Made by a program: the position numbers and the translations under genes. A stretch of 64,000 nucleotides of DNA. It comes from JANXLO01 sp038231295 (lineage in GTDB: Bacteria > Armatimonadota > Chthonomonadetes > Chthonomonadales > Chthonomonadaceae). The first letter of the stretch is position 1. The number at the start of each line of letters is the position of its first letter. The notes under the pieces are model-generated. The model did no database searches. It saw only the letters and a list, made by a program, of their open reading frames with translations, and was not told where the DNA came from. The stretch is from NCBI GenBank assembly GCA_038231295.1, contig JBBRLP010000012.1:1-64000 (forward strand). The letters run 5' to 3'. Below, in pieces: positions 44,473 through 52,991 of the stretch.

Positions 44473-47025
44473 ATGAAGAGACTACAATCCGCGACCGTGC
44501 GCGTCGCACTTCTTACGGCTTTCTGCGGCCTGCCGGTTCAGGGGATACGGGCTGACGTCACGGCGAATCTGGACATTGACCTGAGCAAGCAGGGGCCGTC
44601 TATCCCGCCCACTTTCGGCGGGCTGATGACCGAGGAGATCAATCACAGCTATGACGGCGGCCTCTTTGCGGAACTGGTTCAGAACCGCACATTCCAGGAC
44701 CCGGGGCCTCGTCGGCCACAGGCAGCGCCGCAGGAGATGCCGGTACACTGGTCGTTGATCGGCGACGGCAAGGCGAGTATCGAGCGCAACGATCCGGTCA
44801 ACAGCACTCTCCCACTCAGCCTGCGTCTCGACCTTACCGGCGGTACCGCAGGCGTCGCGAACGACGGCTACTGGGGCATACCCATTCGGCCGGGTACGAA
44901 ATATACCGCCAGCTTCTACGCCAGGGGAGGCACGGGTTTCGCAGGACAGGTGACGGCTTCGCTCCTGACAGACGAAGGCAGTGTCACCGTTGCGAAGGCG
45001 GTGACGAAGCCGATCTCCGGTACGTGGCAAAAATATACGGTGACGCTCACGACTGACCGCAATGCGCCCGTGACCGCGAAGGCCCGCTTTGTGCTTTCTG
45101 CGACAGGTTCCGGCAATGTAGCGTTCAGCCTCGTCTCGCTCTTTCCGCCAACCTACCAGAACACGCCCGGCGGTCTGCGCCCTGACCTGATGAAGCTGAT
45201 GGCGGACCTGCATCCGGGCTTCATCCGTCTGCCCGGCGGCAATTATGTCGAGGGCAGCACCTTCCCGACCCGGTTCAACTGGAAGCAGATGATCGGCCCC
45301 GCCGACCAGCGGCCGGGGCATCAGGGCTGCTGGGGGTACCGATCCTCCGATGGATTCGGTATGCCGGAGTATCTGCTCTGGTGCAAGCAACTCAAAGCGG
45401 AGCCTCTGTTGGCTGTCTTTGCCGGCTACGTTCTGAACGGTAACCATGTGGATGCCGGCAGCCCCGAGTTGGCCCAGTACACGCAGGAGGCGCTGGAGGA
45501 GATCGAGTACGTCAGTGGGCCTGCGACGAGCGAATGGGGCAAACGCCGCGCCGCAGATGGCTTTCCCGAGCCGTTCCCGCTGCACTACGTCGAGATCGGG
45601 AACGAGGACTGGTTCGATAAGTCCGGCAGTTATGAGGGTCGTTTCGTTCAGATGGCGAAAGCCATTCGCGCGAAATATCCGCAGCTCAAGATCATCGCAA
45701 CCGCTCCGGTCAAGGGCTTTCAGCCGGATATGTACGACGATCACTTCTACCGCAGCGCCCGCCAACTGATGACTCAGGGCCGTCAGTACGATGCGCCAAC
45801 AGGCGACGCACCGCCTCTGAGGTTCTCTGGCGGCGGATTTAACGGACGACAGGCGAACGGTATCAAGACCTTTGTCGGAGAGTGGGCCACGCAGGAGGGA
45901 CGCCCGACGCCGAACCTGAACGCCGCCCTGGCCGACGCTGCCTTCATAATGGGTCTGGAGCAGAATGCCGACGCCGTCCCTATCGAGTGCTATGCCCCGC
46001 TGCTGGTCAATGTGAATCCGGCGGACGCGGCGAAAGGCTACCCCAGAGCATGGCAGTGGGGAACGAATCTCATCGGTTACGACGCCCTGAGCAGCTTCGG
46101 TTCGGCGAGCTACTATTCTCAGGCGATGCTCGCGCAGAATCGCGGTGATAGGGCGCTGGCGTCCGCGCTCAAAGTCGCTCCGGGAGCGGTGGCAGCGGCG
46201 CCCGTGTCACACGGCGGTATCGGGGTCGGCACATGGCACACGCAGGCAGAGTACACCGATATCACCGTGACCGGGCCAGACGGCCGTTCGCTCCTGAAGG
46301 TCACCCCGACGCAAGACCTCAAAGGCTGGCAGACGACGGGCGGCAAATGGGAAGGAACGGATACGGCAATCCATCCCGCCAACGGTGATTCCGAATCGTG
46401 GGCCATGACCGGCGATCCGAACTGGATGGATTACACTGTCCGGCTCCGGGCACGCAAGCAGGCAGGCCGTGAGGGCTTCATCGTTCTGTTCCACGCCAAA
46501 GACGGCAATAACTACCGCTGGTGGAACGTCGGGGGCTGGGGCAATACGCTGGCACGGTGCGAAGCCTCTCGGAACGGCGACCGCGCCGCTTACGGAGCCG
46601 GAGTGCCGTTTATGGTGGAAACGGGCCGCTGGTACGACCTGCGCCTGGAGGTTGCGGGCAATCGTGTCCGTGGGTATGTTGACGGCAAACTCGTGACGGA
46701 CACGAATGAAGAGCCGACCGCTGCGCTGCTGTCGGCCATCGCCTCTGCGACCTACTCGACTGTGGACCATACAGTCATTGTGAAGGTCGTCAATCCGGGT
46801 AATGATCCGGTGGATATGGCAATCCATGTTCGCGGTGCGGGCAAAGTCGCGTCGAAGGGAACGGCAATCGTGCTTGCGGGCGACCCTAATGCGGTGAATA
46901 CCGTCGAACAGCCGACGAATATCGCGCCGAAGCAGGAGACAATCACAAACGCTTCGGAGGCGTTCCACCGAACGTTCCCGCCGCACTCGCTTACGCTCCT
47001 GCGGCTCACCGTGAAGCCTCAATAG
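44473..47025 (+). CDS. GH51-like alpha-L-arabinofuranosidase with embedded laminin-G/DUF1080-like module
   Basis: The 850-residue secreted protein has a CBM4/9-like N-terminal part (GYWGIPIRPGTKYTASFYARG). The GH51 barrel follows with IRLPGGNYVEG, the acid/base Glu in HYVEIGNEDWFDKSG and the nucleophile Glu in KTFVGEWATQEG. Around residues 620-760 a concanavalin-like module (WMDYTVRLRARKQAGREGFIVLF split; YRWWNVGGWGN) interrupts the usual C-terminal sandwich, which resumes with DHTVIVKVVNPGNDPVDM. The ATG at 44473 follows AAAGGTG; 44446 is an alternative. It removes arabinose side chains. Confidence 0.88.
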   Translation: MKRLQSATVRVALLTAFCGLPVQGIRADVTANLDIDLSKQGPSIPPTFGGLMTEEINHSYDGGLFAELVQNRTFQDPGPRRPQAAPQEMPVHWSLIGDGKASIERNDPVNSTLPLSLRLDLTGGTAGVANDGYWGIPIRPGTKYTASFYARGGTGFAGQVTASLLTDEGSVTVAKAVTKPISGTWQKYTVTLTTDRNAPVTAKARFVLSATGSGNVAFSLVSLFPPTYQNTPGGLRPDLMKLMADLHPGFIRLPGGNYVEGSTFPTRFNWKQMIGPADQRPGHQGCWGYRSSDGFGMPEYLLWCKQLKAEPLLAVFAGYVLNGNHVDAGSPELAQYTQEALEEIEYVSGPATSEWGKRRAADGFPEPFPLHYVEIGNEDWFDKSGSYEGRFVQMAKAIRAKYPQLKIIATAPVKGFQPDMYDDHFYRSARQLMTQGRQYDAPTGDAPPLRFSGGGFNGRQANGIKTFVGEWATQEGRPTPNLNAALADAAFIMGLEQNADAVPIECYAPLLVNVNPADAAKGYPRAWQWGTNLIGYDALSSFGSASYYSQAMLAQNRGDRALASALKVAPGAVAAAPVSHGGIGVGTWHTQAEYTDITVTGPDGRSLLKVTPTQDLKGWQTTGGKWEGTDTAIHPANGDSESWAMTGDPNWMDYTVRLRARKQAGREGFIVLFHAKDGNNYRWWNVGGWGNTLARCEASRNGDRAAYGAGVPFMVETGRWYDLRLEVAGNRVRGYVDGKLVTDTNEEPTAALLSAIASATYSTVDHTVIVKVVNPGNDPVDMAIHVRGAGKVASKGTAIVLAGDPNAVNTVEQPTNIAPKQETITNASEAFHRTFPPHSLTLLRLTVKPQ

Positions 47026-47086
47026 TGTGCCGAGTTCAGCGCAGGTATTGGGAGGAGCGAAAGGCCTGGGAGGAGTTCGGAGTTCG

Positions 47087-48736
47087 ATGAACGCTCATAA
47101 TATACTAACGCTTGTCTGTCTGCTTGTGCTGTTCAGTGGCGCTGTCTCAATCGGCCTTCCCGAGTGTGCGGCAGCGCCTGAGGAAACCGCGCAGAATCCC
47201 GTCCTCTGGGCAGATGTTCCCGACCTTTCGATGATCCGCGTCGGCAGCACTTACTATATGAGCAGCACCACCATGCACCTGAGTCCCGGCGTTCCTATCA
47301 TGAAGTCCCGGGACCTGGTGAACTGGCAGTTGGTAAACTACGCCTACGACACCCTCGGCGACATGGAGGAACTGGCGCTTCGGAACGGGAAGAACAATTA
47401 TGGCCGGGGATCGTGGGCCAGCAGCCTGAGATACCACAACGGCGAATATTATGTCTCCACTTTCTGTAGCGTCACCCGAAAGACCTACGTCTTCAAAACC
47501 CGGGACATCGAAAAGGGGCCGTGGACACGCGCCTCCTTCGCGCCTGCGCTGCACGATCATTCCCTCTTCTTCGACGATGACGGGCGCGTCTATATGGCAA
47601 ACGGAAGCGGCAATATCCGGCTGATCGAACTCACTTCGGACGTGACCGGGATCAAGCCTGACGGCGTGAATCAGGTCATCGTTCCAAATGCCACCCTGAC
47701 AGCAGGCTCCAACGCTGGACTCCCGGCGGAAGGTTCCCAACTCTTCAAAGTGAATGGGAAATACTACCTCTTCTGCATCGCCTGGCCGAGGGGAGGGATG
47801 CGTACCACGCTCGTCTTCCGGGCAGACAAGATCACTGGCCCCTACGAAGGGAGAGTCGCCCTCCGCGATCAGGGCGTCGCACAGGGCGGTCTGATAGACA
47901 CGCCGGACGGCAAATGGTACGCCTATCTTTTTCAGGATCACGGAGCAGTCGGCCGCACCCCCTTCCTCGTGCCGGTCAAGTGGGAAGAGGGCTGGCCGGT
48001 GCTGGGTACGGACGGCAAGGCCCCACACACGCTGGACCTTCCTGCCCGCAAGGGAGTTCTGCTCGGCATTGTCGCCTCCGATGAGTTCGACCGGCCTGCC
48101 CGCGTGATGGCGGTTCTGAAGAAGACCACTCGAGGCGAGAACGACAGCGTTCGCTCTGCTTTTCCGCTCGCCTGGCAGTGGAACCATAACCCGGATAATC
48201 GTTTCTGGTCCCTGACGGATCGTCCCGGATGGCTGCGCCTGACGACCGGGCGCGTGGACGCCACGCTGACAGACGCCAGAAATACGCTTACGCAGCGGAT
48301 GTTCGGCCCGCACTGTTCGGGAAGCATCTCTCTGGACGTGAGCAACATGGCGGACGGCGACATCGCCGGTCTTGCCGCCTTCCAGAAGAACTACGGCTTT
48401 GTCTCGGTGAAGGCGACGGGGAACTCTCGTGCGATTGTGATGGTAAGCGCGGAGTCCGGAACGCCGGTGGAAGCCGCTGCCATTCCGCTCGATCAGAAGA
48501 CCCTATTTCTCAAGATCGAAGCAGATTTCGAGAATAGAGCCGACAAGGCTCATTTCTATTACAGCCTGGACGGTACGACCTGGAATCCAATAGGCGCTGC
48601 GCTGAAGCTGACTTACACGCTGCCCCATTTCATGGGGTATCGGTTTGCCCTGTTTAACTTCGCGACAAAGGCGGCGGGAGGTTCCGTAGACTTCGACTAT
48701 TTCCGTATCACGCCCGGCTCCAATGGACTGAGATGA
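47087..48736 (+). CDS. Secreted GH43 beta-xylosidase/arabinofuranosidase with C-terminal concanavalin domain
   Basis: AGGAG precedes the ATG at 47087. The 549-residue protein has a signal peptide and a GH43 propeller: general-base Asp in LWADVPDLSMIRVGSTYYMS, the DDDGRVYMANG strand and the acid Glu in LPAEGSQLFKVNGKYYLF. A beta-sandwich of the GH43_C2 type follows from about residue 345 (LAWQWNHNPDNRFWSL...). It is the last gene of the same-strand run that starts with the xylanase gene and should act on xylo-oligosaccharides or arabinosyl branches outside the cytoplasm. Confidence 0.88.
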   Translation: MNAHNILTLVCLLVLFSGAVSIGLPECAAAPEETAQNPVLWADVPDLSMIRVGSTYYMSSTTMHLSPGVPIMKSRDLVNWQLVNYAYDTLGDMEELALRNGKNNYGRGSWASSLRYHNGEYYVSTFCSVTRKTYVFKTRDIEKGPWTRASFAPALHDHSLFFDDDGRVYMANGSGNIRLIELTSDVTGIKPDGVNQVIVPNATLTAGSNAGLPAEGSQLFKVNGKYYLFCIAWPRGGMRTTLVFRADKITGPYEGRVALRDQGVAQGGLIDTPDGKWYAYLFQDHGAVGRTPFLVPVKWEEGWPVLGTDGKAPHTLDLPARKGVLLGIVASDEFDRPARVMAVLKKTTRGENDSVRSAFPLAWQWNHNPDNRFWSLTDRPGWLRLTTGRVDATLTDARNTLTQRMFGPHCSGSISLDVSNMADGDIAGLAAFQKNYGFVSVKATGNSRAIVMVSAESGTPVEAAAIPLDQKTLFLKIEADFENRADKAHFYYSLDGTTWNPIGAALKLTYTLPHFMGYRFALFNFATKAAGGSVDFDYFRITPGSNGLR

Positions 48737-48761
48737 GATGCAGGTCGGGAGAATAGGGGCG

Positions 48762-49679
48762 TCACCCTTTACTGCCCTGCTCGGCTTCGGGGTAGGTGGC
48801 GCGTTGGAGGGAGAGGGATTCGACGCGGGCGCGGACGTCGGGGGAGAGCAGGGCGGCGAGTTCCACATCTTCGATGCCATCTCGTTGTTGGTCAGAGGGA
48901 AGCGGGCGGGCGTAGGGAGCACCGGGGTGGAAGTAGAGTTCGTTCAGGGGAGCGTGCATCTCCGGGAGGATGCGGAGGGTATAGTCGGTCGTCATGTTGC
49001 CGGTCTGGTAGTTTCCATAGACCTGATCGCAGAAGAAGTAGGGGCTGCCGTCACGGGCGCAGCGGCTCTGGAGCATTCGTAGACAGCGGCGGCTAAGGAG
49101 TTGGAGGAAGAGTGTGGCGATGGTGTTGAAGAGGGGTTTGTCGCCGCCGACGCGGAGGTGCGGGCGCAGCGCTTCGCGGGGCAGGCGGATACGATGCACC
49201 TGATACTGCCCACACAGATCGAGAAAAATATGCCAGACGACCGGGTGCAGGTGAAAATGCTGATGCCCGTCGGCATGAGACCAGAGCAACCCCGTCGCGG
49301 CGAACCGGGCGAACTGCGCCTCCATTTCGCGCCGCAGTTGCGTTTGGGCGGGCCGCGAGAAACTGTAGCGCAGTCCGGTCAGGAAGGGGTCCCTGCCGAA
49401 CTTGCCGTCGCTGCCGACCAGAGCGGAAATCTCGGAGGGTGGCAGGAGAGGATGGTCGAAGGTCGTGGCAACATGCAGACCGACGCCGAGCGCGGGATTG
49501 CTGCGGGCCAGTTCGACGGCCTGCGCGAACCCCGGCTCCGCCACCATCAGGCTCGTACTCGTCAGGATGCCTTCCCGGTGCGCCCGAATAATCGCTGCGT
49601 TGACGCGCTCCGAATAGCCGAAGTCGTCGGCGTTCACAATCAGGAATTTCCTGCCAACTCGCAGTGAGGGCGCTGTCAC
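48762..49679 (-). CDS. ChbG/HpnK (YdjC-like) carbohydrate deacetylase
   Basis: The 305-residue protein has the metal-binding N-terminus FLIVNADDFGYSERVNAAI, then LGVGLHVATTFDHPLL and SHADGHQHFHLHPVVW, the three blocks that carry the metal-binding and catalytic residues of this family. It removes acetyl groups from N-acetylated sugars or, in the HpnK branch, from hopanoid-linked acetylglucosamine. The start is GTG overlapping the stop of the NDH-2 gene (GTGA), so expression is coupled to it. Its substrate cannot be told apart here. Confidence 0.87.
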   Translation of the reverse strand: MTAPSLRVGRKFLIVNADDFGYSERVNAAIIRAHREGILTSTSLMVAEPGFAQAVELARSNPALGVGLHVATTFDHPLLPPSEISALVGSDGKFGRDPFLTGLRYSFSRPAQTQLRREMEAQFARFAATGLLWSHADGHQHFHLHPVVWHIFLDLCGQYQVHRIRLPREALRPHLRVGGDKPLFNTIATLFLQLLSRRCLRMLQSRCARDGSPYFFCDQVYGNYQTGNMTTDYTLRILPEMHAPLNELYFHPGAPYARPLPSDQQRDGIEDVELAALLSPDVRARVESLSLQRATYPEAEQGSKG

Positions 49680-51115
49680 GGTGTCTTGACAGGCTCTGAC
49701 GCACTGCTTACGGGCGCAACGGTTTCCGGCGTGGCAGGCAGTTCTGCCGATACGGCCGTTGCCAGCGGCGCACTAGCAGTGATAGGGGCTTCCGTTGGCG
49801 TAAGCGGCTTGCCCGGCGGCAGAGGTGGCTGCCCGGTGGCGATGAGACGTGCGCCGCGCTGATAGGTCAGGTAGGCGATGACCCACTGAATCATAACGGA
49901 GATGCGGTTGCGAAAGCCGATGAGGAACATGACGTGGACGCCGAGCCAGGCCAGCCATGCGATGAAGCCGGACATCCGAATCCCATTGGAATCGAGGACG
50001 GCGAAGGAGCGTCCAACCGTCGCGAGATTGCCCTTGTCGAAATAGGAGAAGGGGCCGGGAGCCTGCCTGCCCGCGATTCGCGCCTTGATCACCTTTGTCA
50101 CGTAGCTGCCCGACTGAATAGCGACCTGCGCGACTCCAGGGAGGGGCTTGCCGTCGTTTTCAGCATGGGCGGTGTCGCCGATCACGAAGACCTCCGGCAG
50201 ACCGGGAACCGAGAGGTCGGGGTTCACCTTCACACGCCCACCCCGATCCGCCTCCGCGCCCAGCCAGTCGTGCGCCGGAGACGCTTTCACGCCTGCCGCC
50301 CAGATGACGTTCTTCGCGTAGATGCGCTCGCCATTGACGATGACGCCCTCCTCATCCACCTTCTCGACCTTGGCATGGTTATGGACCTCGACACCCATAT
50401 TCTCCAGCGTCAACTGCGCTTTCCGCGAAAGTTCCTCCGGGAAGGTGGCGAGAATGCGCGGGCCGGCGTCCACCAGAAGGATGCGCGTGGACTGTGGATC
50501 AATGTGTCGGAAGTCGCGGGCCAGCGCCACGCGGGAAAGCTCCGCAATCGCGCCCGCCATCTCCACGCCCGTCGGCCCGCCCCCGACCAGAACGAAGGTC
50601 AGGTAGGCTTTGCGCCGCGCCACATCCAACTCCAGCTCCTGCAGATTGTGCGGATTCTGGAATTCGCTCTCCAGTTCGGCAGCCTCGAACGCTAGCAGGA
50701 TGCTGCGGCGGATGTCGGTGGCCTGCGAGATCGTTTTGAGGCCCGGCGCGTGTTCCGCCCATTCGTCGTGTCCGAAATAGTTGTCCTGTGCGCCCGTAGC
50801 CAGGATAAGGTAGTCGTAAGGCAGGGAGAGGTCGTGCATCAGGACGCGCTTTTTTGCCGTGTCTACGCCCGTTACCTCTGCCATCACGACTTCCGCGTTT
50901 TTCTGGCTGGTCAGGACGCTGCGAATGGGATAGGCGATGTCCGCCGCCGAGAGTCCTGCCGTAGCTACCTGATAGAGTAGCGGCTGAAACAGATGGTGGT
51001 TGTTGCGGTCTATGAGCGTGACCCGGACGGGGGCATTGCGAAGCGCACGGGCGGCATTCAGACCCCCGAACCCACCCCCCACAATCACTACGTGCGGCAC
51101 ATTGTTTTCGGTCAT
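49676..51115 (-). CDS. ndh: Type II NADH dehydrogenase (NDH-2)
   Basis: The ATG at 51115 gives 479 residues; a GTG four codons earlier is the alternative. It has two Rossmann motifs, HVVIVGGGFGGLNAARALR for FAD and STRILLVDAGPRIL for NADH. NDH-2 blocks NHHLFQPLLYQVATAGLSAADIA, YDYLILATGAQDNYFGH and VFVIGDTAHAENDGKPLPGVAQVAIQ (read as separate parts) are also present. A C-terminal amphipathic/hydrophobic anchor and a Pro/Thr/Ala-rich tail follow. It passes electrons from NADH to quinone at the inner face of the membrane without pumping protons. Confidence 0.92.
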   Translation of the reverse strand: MTENNVPHVVIVGGGFGGLNAARALRNAPVRVTLIDRNNHHLFQPLLYQVATAGLSAADIAYPIRSVLTSQKNAEVVMAEVTGVDTAKKRVLMHDLSLPYDYLILATGAQDNYFGHDEWAEHAPGLKTISQATDIRRSILLAFEAAELESEFQNPHNLQELELDVARRKAYLTFVLVGGGPTGVEMAGAIAELSRVALARDFRHIDPQSTRILLVDAGPRILATFPEELSRKAQLTLENMGVEVHNHAKVEKVDEEGVIVNGERIYAKNVIWAAGVKASPAHDWLGAEADRGGRVKVNPDLSVPGLPEVFVIGDTAHAENDGKPLPGVAQVAIQSGSYVTKVIKARIAGRQAPGPFSYFDKGNLATVGRSFAVLDSNGIRMSGFIAWLAWLGVHVMFLIGFRNRISVMIQWVIAYLTYQRGARLIATGQPPLPPGKPLTPTEAPITASAPLATAVSAELPATPETVAPVSSASEPVKTP

Positions 51116-51127
51116 ATCATCCGACAC

Positions 51128-51400
51128 GGTCTCACAGCCTTTCTGCGCTCACGGACGCGGCGCCTTCGCCCGGGGCCGTCCGCCCGCTTCCTCCAACGGC
51201 ATCTCCGTCCGTTCTGCCAGCGAACTGCTTCTATTATACCGTTTGACAAGCGTTCTGAAGATGCAGACGGCAGCAACGGCTTTCTTGAACGCCGTCAATA
51301 GAACACCGCCCGGAAGCGTTTTAGTTCCAGGCGGATGGTTACTCGTTTGACGCTCAGGAGGAAAGGAAGCCTCTTGAACCGTTACAGGCTCCTGAGATTA
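51128..51400 (-). promoter_or_regulatory. NDH-2 upstream region with TATAAT
   Basis: The minus-strand sequence holds TATAAT at 51233-51238, about 120 bases before the NDH-2 start. A -35 hexamer is not clear. No gene is seen in this stretch. Confidence 0.45.
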
Positions 51401-51952
51401 TCAGGGAACTGTCTCTGGTGTGAGGATTTTCTCGAACATTCTGCCGTGCCAGTCGCCCACGGCAAACTCGCCTTGACACGCAAACCCTGCGCCCTCGTAG
51501 TAAGCGGGCAATTTGGGGTTTTCCGCGAAACAGTCCAACCTGAGCCGCGACACGCCCTGCCGAAGGGCATACTGCGCCGCCTGCTCCAGCAGCAGATGCC
51601 CGATCTTTGCGCCCCTTACACTCGGCACGGTAGCGAAGGGCTGAACATAGGCGGCGGCTTCCTCTCTGCCGTGCCAGCAGTAGGGCGGCGGCGCACAGTT
51701 CACGACAAGTACGCCCACCAGTCTGCCTTCTTTCATCGCCACGAACACTACATCGTCTTCCAGATGCTTTCGGAAGCGTTCTACAAGCGTGGGCAACTGC
51801 GAAAAGGGCGTGATTCCCCACTGCTTCACGTTTCCCTCTGCCACCATCCCGGCAAGCGCTTCATCAAAGACAGTCAGGACCGCGTCAAGGTCTTCTGGCG
51901 CAGCCGGGACGATGTGAATATTTCCAGCACGTGTTTGAATCTGCTCGTTCAA
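51401..51952 (-). CDS. GNAT-family N-acetyltransferase
   Basis: TTG at 51952 is preferred because AGGGAG lies seven bases before it; another in-frame TTG at 52018 has no Shine-Dalgarno. The 183-residue product shows the GNAT order: IVPAAPEDLDAVLTVFDEAL, VFVAMKEGRLVGVLVVN, the acetyl-CoA-binding VQPFATVPSVRGAKIGHLLLEQA, and LRLDCFAENPKLPAYYEGAGF. The substrate is unknown. It lies downstream of the dioxygenase gene on the same strand. Confidence 0.8.
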   Translation of the reverse strand: MNEQIQTRAGNIHIVPAAPEDLDAVLTVFDEALAGMVAEGNVKQWGITPFSQLPTLVERFRKHLEDDVVFVAMKEGRLVGVLVVNCAPPPYCWHGREEAAAYVQPFATVPSVRGAKIGHLLLEQAAQYALRQGVSRLRLDCFAENPKLPAYYEGAGFACQGEFAVGDWHGRMFEKILTPETVP

Positions 51953-52020
51953 GGCATCTCCCTGGTTGAGTAGCGATAGCAACAATCCTATCGCTTCTGC
52001 ACACGCCTCGCCGTTCAAGA

Positions 52021-52977
52021 TCAGCCGAGCGGTTTCAGGTTGGCGACGATGGCGGCGCGGCGTGGCTCCAGGAAGGGCGGCAGGACAACCTGTTGGCCGA
52101 GTGTGGCGGCGTTCTCGTCGGCAGCGAAGCCGGGGCCGTCCGTCGCGATCTCGAACAGGATGCCGCCCGGTTCACGGAAATAGAGACTGCGGAAGTAGAA
52201 CCGATCTACTTCCCCGCTGTTCGGGATGTGGAGGCTGTTCAGGCGCTCCGTCCAGCCGTGGTATTCCGCTTCGGTGGGGGTGCGGAATGCGACGTGGTGG
52301 ACGCCTCCCGCGCCCGGTCGCGCCGCAGGCAGGTCAGGCTGAACGGCCACGTGCAGTTCCGTATGCGGCCCGTCGCCCTCGCCCATGGCGTAGACGAAGA
52401 TAGTATGCTGTGGGTTGTCCGGGTGCGGGTACTCGCGGACGGGACTCATATTCAGGACTTGCGTCAGAACGGTGTCCGTGCGTTTCAATGCCGGGACGCT
52501 CATTAGGATCGGCCCCAGGCCGCGAATCTGATGCTCGGCGGGAACCGGACTGCGCTCCCAGGCTTTCGGCGTATCGCCCGCGCCGCCATCATCCACCAGC
52601 GAGAGCCGCTGCCCCTCCCTATCCTCAAAATCCAGCGTCAGACGCCCATCGCGCTCCGTGACCCTGCCGGCCTCCACGCCGCTAGCCCGCAGATGCGTTT
52701 CCCACCATGCCAGCGCCACACTGCCCTGAACACGCAGCGACGTGCGCGTGATGCTGTGCGTCCCGCGCTGTTCAGGTGGCACCGGCCAGTCGAAAAACGT
52801 TATATCCGTGCCTGGACTGCCTGCGGCATCGGCATAGAACAGGTGGTAAGCGGACACATCGTCCTGATTGACGGTACGCTTTACCAGACGCATTCCCAGC
52901 ACCTGCGTATAGAAGCGGTAGTTCTCGCGGATATCCGCAGAGACCGCCGTCAAGTGGTGGATACCGGTAAGCTGCAT
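52021..52977 (-). CDS. Glyoxalase/VOC-superfamily ring-cleaving dioxygenase (MhqO-like)
   Basis: The 318-residue protein has two VOC modules with metal-binding residues in LTGIHHLTAVSAD, GVHHVAFRTPTEAEY and SLYFREPGGILFEIATDGPGF. This pattern is that of ring-cleaving dioxygenases related to MhqO/LinE, which open hydroquinone-type aromatics. Ferulate released by the nearby esterases is one possible source of aromatics, though this is speculative. AAAAGGAAAA precedes the ATG. Confidence 0.85.
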   Translation of the reverse strand: MQLTGIHHLTAVSADIRENYRFYTQVLGMRLVKRTVNQDDVSAYHLFYADAAGSPGTDITFFDWPVPPEQRGTHSITRTSLRVQGSVALAWWETHLRASGVEAGRVTERDGRLTLDFEDREGQRLSLVDDGGAGDTPKAWERSPVPAEHQIRGLGPILMSVPALKRTDTVLTQVLNMSPVREYPHPDNPQHTIFVYAMGEGDGPHTELHVAVQPDLPAARPGAGGVHHVAFRTPTEAEYHGWTERLNSLHIPNSGEVDRFYFRSLYFREPGGILFEIATDGPGFAADENAATLGQQVVLPPFLEPRRAAIVANLKPLG

Positions 52978-52991
52978 CGAAGTTTTCCTTT

